The translations under genes and the position numbers were made by a program. From Burkholderiaceae bacterium (GTDB taxonomy: Bacteria; Pseudomonadota; Gammaproteobacteria; Burkholderiales; Burkholderiaceae_B), in assembly GCA_004322135.1 (NCBI GenBank), contig SCSG01000026.1:1-59422 (forward strand): a stretch of DNA of 59,422 nt. Reading direction: 5' to 3'. The notes under the pieces were generated by a model, which searched no databases, was not told the DNA's origin, and saw nothing but the letters and a program-made list of their open reading frames with translations. Every line of letters begins with the position of its first letter. Positions within the stretch are counted from its first letter, which is position 1. Shown here piece after piece: positions 46,515-55,429 of this stretch.

Positions 46515-47459
46515 TCAGTTTTCCGAAGGGGCAGGCTGCTGAGCCGCCATTACTTTGGCTGCCTGTGCCGCTGTCAGCCCGTAGGTGTTTTCGGCCTTCA
46601 GGTAATGCTGGATGATGGGCGAGTCCCAATCCTTTGGATTCTTTAACGCCCATGTGTGGTCTTTCAAGCCTTGCACGGTCAGGTGCAAAACGGCGGCCTC
46701 GATGGCTTCCTTGACGCAGAGCTGTCCCGGTTCGTTGTTGGATACACCGGCTTCGATCTGGAGCAGATCCTTGAAATTGACGAATTTGTAGAGGCTAGGG
46801 TTGATTTCGTAAGAGAAAATGGTTTTGGTAGTGGACACACTTTGCAGAATCCGGCCAGTGTCGACGTCGATGCTGCGCAGGTTCACGGTGACCTGGTCCA
46901 CCCGATATTGGGTGGACAATCCAATACCCAGAAATGCGGCACCCGCCCCACCCGTACGCACATTGCTTTCGTAGGCGACGATGCCTCCGCCCATCATGAT
47001 GGTGGCAGGTATCAGGGCCGGTACGTTGTTGACAGCAGGTTGACCCTTAGGTGGTGGTGGCACTTCAGCACGAATGATGCGGCGCTCGGTCAGCAGTTCC
47101 TGCAGGCCTTCGCGCTCAACTGGTATGAACCAGTGCGAATCGTTCAGCGCCTTGATCAGCATGGAGGCCGCACCCTGCGTCACCGAGGTTGAGAAAGAGC
47201 TGTCCGGGCTGGGCTTGTATTGGCCTGTCTGATCACGAAAACCATATACGGCCACGACGACTTTTTTCGCTGGCGGGGGCAGCTTGAGCAGGTCGTTGGT
47301 GGAGGGCGTGGCCGGCGTGAGACGCGCGGCGTTGTATACGTGAGAGGGAGTTTGCGGCGCCGCGCATGCGCCCAGCAGCAAGGTGGCCGACACTGCCATG
47401 TATGCAAGACGACGCTGTCTGGCCGGGCGTGTGGCATGAATCCCGCGGAGCGCGTTCAT
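46515..47459 (-). CDS. csgG: Curli secretion channel lipoprotein CsgG
   Basis: This 314-residue outer-membrane lipoprotein has lipobox LLLGAC (Cys32) and the CsgG core: VVVAVYGFRDQTGQYKPSPDSSFSTSVTQGAASMLIKAL, FIPVEREGLQELLTERRIIR, GGIVAYESNVRTGGAG and STKTIFSYEINPSLYKFVN. It forms the nonameric export channel. The N-terminal 15 residues before the signal helix are Arg-rich. It overlaps csgF by 4 bp. Confidence 0.95.
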   Translation of the reverse strand: MNALRGIHATRPARQRRLAYMAVSATLLLGACAAPQTPSHVYNAARLTPATPSTNDLLKLPPPAKKVVVAVYGFRDQTGQYKPSPDSSFSTSVTQGAASMLIKALNDSHWFIPVEREGLQELLTERRIIRAEVPPPPKGQPAVNNVPALIPATIMMGGGIVAYESNVRTGGAGAAFLGIGLSTQYRVDQVTVNLRSIDVDTGRILQSVSTTKTIFSYEINPSLYKFVNFKDLLQIEAGVSNNEPGQLCVKEAIEAAVLHLTVQGLKDHTWALKNPKDWDSPIIQHYLKAENTYGLTAAQAAKVMAAQQPAPSEN

Positions 47460-47920
47460 TGCGACACCTGGAATGAAGTCTGGGCACCGGTCGTTTTGTC
47501 GGTGGTGGTGATGTTCAGGTTTCCGCCACCCAAATCGACGACTGCAATGGTGAAGTCACCCGTCTGGATTATGCCGGGGTGCAGTGTGCCATCGGTTCCG
47601 ATTATTGACGATGTCGCGGATGCCGCTACGCGGCTCAGGATGGATTGCTGAAGCTGAGCGTTGAATTGCTGCAGCGGTGTTTGCGGTGCCGCCGCTCCCA
47701 ACGAACTCAGGTCGGGCGCGTCAGGGTCTGTGTGATTGTTTGTGGCAATGGCCGTATTCAGGAGGGTAGGACCGTTGAGAGGGTTGCCTCCAAATGTGGG
47801 GTTCACGGGAACGTAGACCATCTCGGTGGCGCAGGCAGATCCAGCGCACGTGCACGCCAGAAGAATCAGCAACGCTCGCAGTCCTGGCCTGACATTCGTG
47901 GGCATCGTTATCTTGTTCAT
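47456..47920 (-). CDS. csgF: Curli assembly protein CsgF
   Basis: This 154-residue secreted protein has a signal peptide (about 1-31) and the CsgF motif VYVPVNPTFGGNPLNGPTLLNTA at the mature N-terminus, the part that inserts into the CsgG channel, followed by a C-terminal helical and beta region. ATG follows the csgE stop directly (TAA-ATG), so the two are translationally coupled. Confidence 0.94.
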   Translation of the reverse strand: MNKITMPTNVRPGLRALLILLACTCAGSACATEMVYVPVNPTFGGNPLNGPTLLNTAIATNNHTDPDAPDLSSLGAAAPQTPLQQFNAQLQQSILSRVAASATSSIIGTDGTLHPGIIQTGDFTIAVVDLGGGNLNITTTDKTTGAQTSFQVSQ

Positions 47921-48370
47921 TTACATCTCCTCGGGCGCTAGATCCACATCGCTGAACAACAAGTTCCGTACATTGCTATCCACGATATTTTTGTATGTCA
48001 TCTGTGCTGCGGCCGCGGCTGCGGGCTTTGTGGCTGATCGGGCTGGCGACAGGAATGTGTGGAACATTCGCCGCTCTTTGTATTGAATCCAGATTTCACT
48101 GCCGAACTGCGCGGTAGGGCGCTCAAATACCGAAACCGTGAATTTGCTGTTGGGGAATCGAGCACGCCATATCGCCACAAAATTCCGATAGAAATCCCAA
48201 CCCAGCACGGTTATCGTTCGATTCAACACGATGCCGTCCAGAGGCTCGTTATCGATGTTGCCGCTATCCAGGCTTGGGCTTTTTGCCGCATGCGGCACAG
48301 TCGTTGCGTGCACGGCGGGGGCAATAATCAAAAGTGCCAGCGCACTCAAGTTTTTGGTCAGTGGTCGCAC
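47921..48370 (-). CDS. csgE: Curli assembly protein CsgE
   Basis: The start GTG 48370 is chosen: it follows AAAGGA by 8 bp and opens a signal peptide (MRPLTKNLSALALLIIAPAVHA). A TTG further upstream (48424) would bury the signal. The protein is 149 residues with the CsgE core (LDGIVLNRTITVLGWDFYRNFVAIWRA, VSVFERPTAQFGSEIWIQYKERRMFHTFLSPAR). CsgE caps and gates the CsgG channel. It is the first gene of the operon csgEFGBA plus csgC/H-like. Confidence 0.92.
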   Translation of the reverse strand: MRPLTKNLSALALLIIAPAVHATTVPHAAKSPSLDSGNIDNEPLDGIVLNRTITVLGWDFYRNFVAIWRARFPNSKFTVSVFERPTAQFGSEIWIQYKERRMFHTFLSPARSATKPAAAAAAQMTYKNIVDSNVRNLLFSDVDLAPEEM

Positions 48371-48647
48371 AGTATTTGTCCTTTGCCGTGAAACGCCTGT
48401 TGGAAGCCAAACGTCATGAAACAAATACTAAGTGTGTGTGACGGGTAACAAAATTGGCTGGATGGTGTAAGCGGATGGCGGCCAGAAGCTCTACGGCGTT
48501 GGCGTGCGAGACTGGCCAAAAGTGGGAAGCGCCAGACTCGGCGCTTGTACGCCGCATGGCGTATGACTAGGCCACAAGGGGTATGGCGGCATGCGATGTG
48601 TCACGCATGGATGCCCGCTCCTGGTGGCCCTGACGTGCCGGCAGCTA
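48371..48647 (-). promoter_or_regulatory. Upstream region of the curli operon
   Basis: The gap between the pgaD end and csgE holds the only room for the curli promoter. Reading the minus strand, TTTTGT, a 17-bp spacer and TAGTAT lie around 48425-48455. This is a fair sigma-70/sigma-S-like match. No other gene is seen. Confidence 0.4.
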
Positions 48648-49121
48648 TCAGGCGGCGCGAGTCAACTCGAAGGTTTCGCTGTTGCTGGGTGGCTGAAGTG
48701 TGGCGACATCGATCACCAGGCGCGCGATATCGCCATCGGGATCATGATGAATGACGGACCAGCGGCTTTCGCGTAGTTTGTGCAGTAGGTGGCGTGACAG
48801 TCTGAAGCTTGAGGCCACGGCGCTGTCATCCAATGGTGATAGTTTTCCGGATCGCCAGGCTCCTCGGGAAAAGTGTCTGTAATATCGCACCCATAGCACA
48901 AAAAGAAGGGAGCACAGCACTCCGATGGCAATGTAGATGGATAAAGTGCGCAGGGTGGGCAGTAACTGGATGGAGGTCTGTATTTGCTGGGCAAGGGATG
49001 CCCCCGGATTCATTCCAGGAATACCGGTGCCAAGCAGATACAGGAAGCCGGCCCAACATGCGGCGGTCGACAGGATGTCGACAGTCAGTGCAAGACGAGA
49101 GCAGCGTGTGATGATAATCAT
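48648..49121 (-). CDS. pgaD: PGA synthesis protein PgaD
   Basis: ATG 49121 overlaps the pgaC stop in ATGA and is preceded by GGAG, so it is chosen over GTG 49133. The 157-residue protein has two membrane helices (about 12-34 and 60-82) and a cytoplasmic C-terminal part. PgaD binds c-di-GMP jointly with PgaC in E. coli and is needed for synthesis. Sequence conservation in this family is low, so identity rests partly on position. Confidence 0.82.
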   Translation of the reverse strand: MIIITRCSRLALTVDILSTAACWAGFLYLLGTGIPGMNPGASLAQQIQTSIQLLPTLRTLSIYIAIGVLCSLLFVLWVRYYRHFSRGAWRSGKLSPLDDSAVASSFRLSRHLLHKLRESRWSVIHHDPDGDIARLVIDVATLQPPSNSETFELTRAA

Positions 49122-50455
49122 GATTTTTTCCACTCCTTGATGCCGCGGTCAGGGCTGACCCAGCGAGCACGCTGGCGGCGGGCGTGCACCGTTACCTTGG
49201 GGAAGCTGTACAGGGTTGTACTCAGGCATAAGATCCAGTACACAAGCGGATACCAGATGACCCAATACAGTGAACGCAATAGGCCAGACTCGTATCGGCT
49301 GTCGATCAGCACACTGACAGCAAATTGCAGCAGGCATGCCGCGGCCAGCATCAGGCCCGTGAAGCCTGGCGGAAAAAAGGCAGTAACCCGGAACGCCACA
49401 GGCAATTGGATGAATTGCCCTGCGCTCCAGAGCACGACGGTCAGTGCGAGCGCAAATGCCCACGCCGTGGAAAGGCTGAATTCCAGTAGCAGCGGCCACA
49501 GGTTGCGATGCTTCCAATGCCTCAGGTAATGCAGGTTTTTCAGGAAGACTTCTGCACCGCCCTGAGCCCAGCGCAGGCGCTGCTTCCACAAGCCGCGCAG
49601 TGTCTCGGGCATCAGAATCCAACAAATCGCCCGTGGTTCGTAGAAGATTTCCCAGCCGTAGCGCTGCAGTGTCCATGTGATGTCAATATCTTCGGTGATC
49701 ATGTCCAGGCTCCAGTAGCCGACATGATTGAGCGCCTGATGCCGGAATGCGGTCACCACACCAGACACGCTGAACACGTGGCCGTAAAGGCGCTGCGTGC
49801 GTTTGATCAGGCCGACAATCGATGAAAACTCGCCCACCTGTATGCGCCCGATCAGTGTCGAACGGGTTCGAACTCTGGGGTTGCCGGTCACGGCACCAAC
49901 CCGTGGGTGTTTCGTCATGGGTGCGACAAGGTACGCTGCGGTGTCAGGACCCAGGACCGCGTCCCCGTCGATGCAGACAATGTATTCGCCGTGGGCCGCC
50001 ATCACACCCATGCACAGCGCCATCGCTTTACCCTGATTCTGGGCCAGGTGGATGACTCGTAATCGTGGGTGGCGGACGGCCATGGCGTCAAGCATGGCGG
50101 CCGTGCCGTCGGTGGAGCCATCATTCACGGCAATGACTTCTATGCCCGGATAGCGCTGCTCCAATGCGGCAATAAGCGTTTCTTCGCCATGTTCTTCTTC
50201 GTTGTAGCAGGGCACCACGATCGTGATTGACGGGTTGCCCTGAATCACTGCCATTGATCGTCCTGGATCCCAGGCCCAGTGCCTTTCCCAATGAAGCCAG
50301 AAGTACACCCCCCCGGTAATCCAAATCACGGACATGAGCAGCGGGTAGAAAAACACAAAATTCAGCAATGCCACGCTGGTGAGTGCCGCGGTCATACCCA
50401 ACGGCACACTCAGCACGACGCACAGGACAAGAAAGGCGAATAGCGGATTTCTCAT
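49118..50455 (-). CDS. pgaC: Poly-N-acetylglucosamine synthase PgaC
   Basis: This 445-residue GT2 synthase has two N-terminal helices, a catalytic domain with VVPCYNEEE, VNDGSTD, CIDGDAVLGPD (DxD, about 160), TEDIDITW (about 255) and KQRLRWAQGG (about 295), and three C-terminal helices. All processive-synthase motifs are intact. It polymerises UDP-GlcNAc into beta-1,6-GlcNAc. It overlaps pgaB and pgaD by 4 bp. Confidence 0.95.
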   Translation of the reverse strand: MRNPLFAFLVLCVVLSVPLGMTAALTSVALLNFVFFYPLLMSVIWITGGVYFWLHWERHWAWDPGRSMAVIQGNPSITIVVPCYNEEEHGEETLIAALEQRYPGIEVIAVNDGSTDGTAAMLDAMAVRHPRLRVIHLAQNQGKAMALCMGVMAAHGEYIVCIDGDAVLGPDTAAYLVAPMTKHPRVGAVTGNPRVRTRSTLIGRIQVGEFSSIVGLIKRTQRLYGHVFSVSGVVTAFRHQALNHVGYWSLDMITEDIDITWTLQRYGWEIFYEPRAICWILMPETLRGLWKQRLRWAQGGAEVFLKNLHYLRHWKHRNLWPLLLEFSLSTAWAFALALTVVLWSAGQFIQLPVAFRVTAFFPPGFTGLMLAAACLLQFAVSVLIDSRYESGLLRSLYWVIWYPLVYWILCLSTTLYSFPKVTVHARRQRARWVSPDRGIKEWKKS

Positions 50456-52482
50456 TTGAATGGGAACCAGTCAGTAGAAATGGCTGGCCGAATGGTTTTC
50501 AGCCGGGGTTTGTTTTGTATGAAGTCATCGGGGTAGTAGCCGAAATTGCGTGCGCCACGAAGTTGCAAGCGTTTCATCCAACCAGCCAGCAACGTCGGAT
50601 CGATATGTCCGGTGTCTGCACCGCTCTGCGGTGCGCGCCAGTCACGGGCCTGCAATTCGAACACCGTTTTTTTCAAGGCGCCCGGGTGTGCTGCAACGGC
50701 GTCGACGAGGTGATCCAGCCACGCATTCGCCTGTTTCGCTGGAACGCCTTCCATCAGCGGCATGGCCATTGGGACTGTCCAGTCGTAGGTGGCCAGGAAG
50801 TCATCCAGGTTCTGGGCAAACCACGCTTCGCTTTTGGGCTGGAGGATCGGCATGGCGAAGATGTTGCGGGCTGTTTTTACGCGCGGGCCGCGGATTGCGC
50901 GCACATGCTGAGTAAGTGTGTTTGTGAAGGCGATCAGGTAACGACTTTTGAAACGCGTCCAGCGCTGCATCGTTACCGGATCGCCACGCAGCGCTGCGAT
51001 GGTGCCAGGGAACCCGGCGGCCCGATAGGCGGCCAACGCCTGCGGTCCGGCGTCTTCGAAATCGGACAGAACCGCATCATCGTGATAGAGGATCCCATCG
51101 AAAATCGCCGACTTCGCCAGATCTTCATAAAGTTCGATGATCTTGTGACGTGCTTCGGGATCGAACGGCGACAAACGACGATATTGCCCAGGATCGATTT
51201 TGGCTTGTCTCGTGGTCGGATTCCACCGCATGACATGTTTCAGACTGGAACCGAAGTCAAAGCTGAGCACCGGCATCCAGGCGTAGACGCTGACGTGTGC
51301 ACGCGTGCGCAGTTGCCACGCCGCTCTGTTGAACAAGTCGGCTCGCATTGGCAGGAGGTGGTTGGGAAAATATACAGACTTGACCAGCCCGTCGCCGGTA
51401 GGGTCGGCGAAGGCTTGCAGGAAGACGGTAGTAATCTGCATGTCGGCGATTCGCTGCACCAGTTGGCCCAGGTTGCGCTCCGTTTGAGCTGGGTCAGGGT
51501 CGTAGACGCTGTCCAGATCAACCTGTACGACACGCATAATGGGACCAGCTTCACGATTGATCACCGAGCTTGCGTATTCGGGCACGTCGGGATCTGGGGT
51601 CACCAGCATGCGCGGATTGCTCATCAGTCGATCCAGCGTATCCGCACCGTCGTCCAGCGTGAACGCCATTGAGTACCCGTCGTTGCCGATGATCTTCAGC
51701 GCTGTGCCGCTGGTTTCACCGTAGGGCCAGACCCACACACGCGGCTTCTTGCCAGTAACCCGGCGCACCTTTTCCGTTATTTTTGCCACGTCGGCAATGA
51801 GGCGGGCCTTGTATGTGTTCTCGGATTCATACTGATGAGTCTTGGTATTGAACTGTCGGATGGCTGCAGCCGGCTCCATGTTGCCCTGCGGGTTGGCAAG
51901 CGCGCCATAATGCAGCGCGTCAGTATGGGCTCCAATTTCCACCAGGCCTGACGCCGACATCTCGCGAACCTGTGCCCACGTGAGGATACGATTGCGTTCA
52001 AGTTTTATCCCGCCAAAATTCACGTCCTGTTTCGCCGGGGTATCCAGCCAGGCCCCGGCTGGGGCCAGAATGGCAGGCCACCCGTAGGCCCTCAGAATCG
52101 GGAAAGCGCGTGTGTAGAAGCTACTGTAGCCGTCATCGAAAGTCAGCAATACCGCCTTTGCCGGTAGCGGTTTGCCGCCGTGTCGAGCATCAAGAATCTG
52201 GTCGACCGAAATGGGCTTGTAGCCATTTTCATGGAGCCACGCCATCTGCCGTATGAAATGATCAGTGCTGACCGCCACAAAAGTTTGGTCGGGCGCAGTA
52301 TCTTCAATGTCGTGATAGGCCAGGGTCAGGAACTGGTTTGTTGGCCATGGCAGCTGGGAAGCGCGTACAGGGCGTGCGTCCGGAGGTGTATAGATGGGGA
52401 TGTCCCGGGCACACCCGGCAATAAGCGATAGCGCGCCCGTGAGGCAGAACAGGAGTCGTAGGAATAGGTGCCGGACTGACAT
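50452..52482 (-). CDS. pgaB: PGA N-deacetylase/hydrolase lipoprotein PgaB
   Basis: This 676-residue lipoprotein (lipobox LIAGC, Cys24) has an N-terminal carbohydrate-esterase-4 deacetylase domain (about 45-300) with LLTFDDGYSSFYTRAFPIL and VEIGAHTDALHYG (the metal-binding Asp and two His). A C-terminal TIM-barrel glycosidase-like domain (about 320-640) follows, with FDGILYHDDAVLSDFEDAGP. It trims and partly deacetylates PGA in the periplasm before export. It starts 9 bp after pgaA. Confidence 0.95.
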   Translation of the reverse strand: MSVRHLFLRLLFCLTGALSLIAGCARDIPIYTPPDARPVRASQLPWPTNQFLTLAYHDIEDTAPDQTFVAVSTDHFIRQMAWLHENGYKPISVDQILDARHGGKPLPAKAVLLTFDDGYSSFYTRAFPILRAYGWPAILAPAGAWLDTPAKQDVNFGGIKLERNRILTWAQVREMSASGLVEIGAHTDALHYGALANPQGNMEPAAAIRQFNTKTHQYESENTYKARLIADVAKITEKVRRVTGKKPRVWVWPYGETSGTALKIIGNDGYSMAFTLDDGADTLDRLMSNPRMLVTPDPDVPEYASSVINREAGPIMRVVQVDLDSVYDPDPAQTERNLGQLVQRIADMQITTVFLQAFADPTGDGLVKSVYFPNHLLPMRADLFNRAAWQLRTRAHVSVYAWMPVLSFDFGSSLKHVMRWNPTTRQAKIDPGQYRRLSPFDPEARHKIIELYEDLAKSAIFDGILYHDDAVLSDFEDAGPQALAAYRAAGFPGTIAALRGDPVTMQRWTRFKSRYLIAFTNTLTQHVRAIRGPRVKTARNIFAMPILQPKSEAWFAQNLDDFLATYDWTVPMAMPLMEGVPAKQANAWLDHLVDAVAAHPGALKKTVFELQARDWRAPQSGADTGHIDPTLLAGWMKRLQLRGARNFGYYPDDFIQNKPRLKTIRPAISTDWFPFK

Positions 52483-52491
52483 GGTGTTCTT

Positions 52492-54947
52492 CTAAAAACG
52501 AAAAATCATATTGACGACTACCTGGATGTCGCGTTCGCGTACGCCGTCGTATGGGCGGCTGATCCCGGTGACTGTTGCCCCGATCTCGAATACCTTGCTG
52601 GTTCGAAATGTCAGGCCGTAGCTGACGGCGGCAATTGCCTTGGTACCAAACCCTTGCTGTGAGTAGGTGCCGGCCCCCAGCGTTATCTTGTGTTCCAGCG
52701 ATGTGTCGTAGTGTTGGTAAAGGGTTTGCGTCAGGCTCACCGTGGGCAACACTGTCAGATCGGCACGTGGATTGAAATAGACGGCGTCTACGTTCGAGTT
52801 GTGGGACGCGGCGACATTCAGTTCCACATCAACCTTGAAGTGTGGTGCAGTGTACAGGCGCTCTCGTCCCGTCATGTCCAGCTCGTAGCGGCTATTGCCA
52901 TCACTGAAGTGGGAGGGCGTGAAGGCAACTCGCCATTCCCGTTGTTCATTCGGGTGCCAGCTTACATAGGCACTGAGGTTGTTGGAAGAGACATCGTGCA
53001 ACAGGGCGCGCAAGGGAGTAGAACGCGAAAGGATCTCGCCGGAACCGCCGATTTGCCACGAGTCGCCGAGGTCGTAGGAGGCGGTCAGGCGTACGCCCGG
53101 TTTGACTCCATAGCCGTAATTGTTGGTGGATGCTTCGGCCTCGACGGTTGCGTCGCGGCCACGCCATTCGACGCCCGTTCGCAGCCAGCGATAGTTTGCC
53201 TGCCCCTCTTCGAAATTGCCATTGGCATAGCCACCCCCGCCAAACACGCGCCAGTTGTAATCAATCGGTGGCGAATATAAAACGCTGTCAACGCCAAAGT
53301 CGCCGTTGCCCGATACCGGACTGTTCGTGGTGATTCCGCGATAGCCGGATATGCGCAGCTCCGCCATATTATGAATGCGCCAGTCCTGGGCCAGAGATTG
53401 CGCGTCCAGGTTTTCTGGTTCGCGTGCCAGAGTGTCCTGGCTGAGTTGTTCCGCTTCGCGCCACTCCTGCAGGGCGAGTGCAGTCTGTCCCTGCCCCGAC
53501 TCTATTGTCACGTCCCTCGGATCTACGGTTTCGGCCATCTTCAGGACGCGCTCGGCCCGGCGCGGCTGGTTGCGTCCGCGATCGACTGTGGCCAGTGCAG
53601 CGCGCAGGTCGGTGTTCATGGGCGCATGGTCAACCATTTCGGACAGTCGTCGCTGCGCGCCTTCAGTATCATTGGCGTAATAGAGGCCCAGCGCAGCTGC
53701 TTTTTCTACGGTCAGTTTCGATTCGTTGGGCTCTGGTTCGGGTCGTCCCTTGTAGTATCGCCATGTGCCTTGTGCGGTCCGGGCAGCTTGAATAAGTCGA
53801 TTCGCCTCGTCGTACGACCCACTGTCGATCAACGAATAAAAGAGTCCCATTTCATCGGAGAGGCGCTGGCTGGCGCTGCCTCGTTTACTGGTTTCGTCGT
53901 CAAGAATTCGGCGATACAGATCGCGTGCCTTTTGGGGCTGATGCAAGGTCAAGTAGGCGGCGGCAACCGCACTGAGGGCGTAGTCGGGCACAGTGATGCC
54001 TTCGACGAGCAGTTGCTGGTATTCCGTCACAACGTCCCGCATACGTGTGCGCGCCTGTAGTGCCGCCAGTCGGTCAATACGCACGCGCACCAAGTCGTCG
54101 TGCGCTACCGACCCGAGGCTTTGCCACGTGCGAATCAGCTTGTCGTAAAGAGCCAGTGCCCGGGGTCAGCAATGACAAACCGGTTTGACTCCTCTCGTGT
54201 GGGGGCATTGGCCAGACGCACCAGTTGCGCCGCGTAGTCGCCTTCCAGCCGTCGTGCTTCGGCGTCATTTAAAAGGGCAGGGTGGTTTTGCGCCATTTGC
54301 AACGCCGGCCCGGGCAGGCCGGCGCGCTGAAGGGAAAGGATATATTCGCGAGTAGTTGCTGTCTTTTTTGGGTCGAGGGTGTGAGCCAGGTCGGCTTCGT
54401 GTAACGCGTCGTACGGCATGCCCGCCCTGTGATAGGCATACTCCAATGCAAGACGGTATGCGGAGTTTCCCGGAGACGTGTTGACGAGGCGTTGAGCGGC
54501 CGCTATTGCCTGGCTGGTTTGCCCCGAATCGGCCAGGACCATAGCTTCGCCGATGGCGAACGCAGGATCTCGTGGAAACCGCTGCTTTCCCTCGCGATAA
54601 AACGATAGGGCGTCACTCCAGCGCCTGGTGTCGCGGTTGGCCCGTGCCACGGCTGAGAGCGCAGCGGATGGCATGTGGTGCAACAATGCTCTGGATGACT
54701 GGTAAACGGCCAGCACCTCATCGTCTTTGCCGGCCCATTGCGCGATAAGGATGTGGTCGTAAATGGCACGCAGGTCCGCGGGATGCTGTTTGCCATATTC
54801 CCGCAGCATCACAAGCGCTGGTTCGTAGTGTCCGTCGCGGGCGCCACGGATGAGTGCATCGTACGTCCCCACGGAGGCAGCGAAACAGGGCATGCCTGCC
54901 ACAAGCAGGGCGGCCGCCATCCAGAACGAGCGCATGGACCTCTTCAT
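52492..54947 (-). pseudogene. pgaA: pgaA, PGA outer-membrane export porin, frameshifted
   Basis: Two adjacent reading frames together give one PgaA. From 54947 comes a signal peptide (MKRSMRSFWMAAALLVAGMPCFA) and a TPR-type periplasmic superhelix up to about 54165. The rest, in another frame (about 54165-52492), completes the TPR part and a C-terminal 16-strand-type barrel ending VVNMIFRF. The first frame runs out at 54135 after ...FVIADPGHWLFTTS. The break maps to the CCCGGGG run at 54159-54165. The span is 2456 bp, one short of a multiple of three, so one lost base would restore about 818 residues, the normal PgaA size. It may be a real mutation, a switchable tract or a sequencing error. 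Confidence 0.85.
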
Positions 54948-54956
54948 GGTCGACCG

Positions 54957-54995
54957 CTATATTGCCGTGATCCGCGGGCCGTGTCGTCTCGGCAT
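54957..54995 (-). CDS. 12-codon upstream reading frame in the pgaA leader
   Basis: ATG 54995 has a near-ideal ribosome binding site (AAGGAGAAGACACC) and encodes MPRRHGPRITAI before TAG at 54959-54957. It is in frame with pgaA, whose ATG at 54947 follows 9 nt after the TAG and has a poor ribosome binding site of its own. This is either a leader peptide that couples pgaA translation by re-initiation, or a former longer start interrupted by an amber codon. Confidence 0.4.
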   Translation of the reverse strand: MPRRHGPRITAI

Positions 54996-55429
54996 GGTGT
55001 CTTCTCCTTGGCGGTTCGTATTCGTTGTTTTTGCGAAATCGGGAGCAAGAAAAACCGGACGTCGCGTTCGTTTCATTCGGTACGACATATCGCGATGCGG
55101 CCGGAAATATCATTTACACTCAGGCACAGAGCCTCTGAACTGATCATAAGGAATTAAGTGGGGCGTGGAATGCGCTGTATGGGCTAGGCAGCCACCGGCT
55201 GTAAGCCCTATCGGATGCGGCCGGTTGTATGCCGGACGGGCTATGTCCAAAAGTATTGAGTCCGGTTAAATGGCGTATGGGAGCAACGTTCGGATCAAGC
55301 TGGGCTTCGCGCGCGGCGAGGCCGCGCTTATTCAAAGCCAGTTCAAAACGTTTACGCCCGGTGTGGTGGCCGCGTGGAAATGATTAAGAAGTTGGGCACC
55401 AATCGAACGTGGGGCGTATGCCGCACGTC
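54996..55429. other. Intergenic region between lodB-like gene and pga operon
   Basis: About 430 bp with no credible gene. It contains the repeated 14-mer GAACTGATCATAAG (55137-55150), an imperfect hairpin from AGCCC to GGGCT around 55195-55235, and a perfect 7-bp stem GCGCGGC-GAG-GCCGCGC (55311-55327) that could terminate the lodB-like transcript. The pga promoter should lie in its left part; no box pair stands out. Confidence 0.5.
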
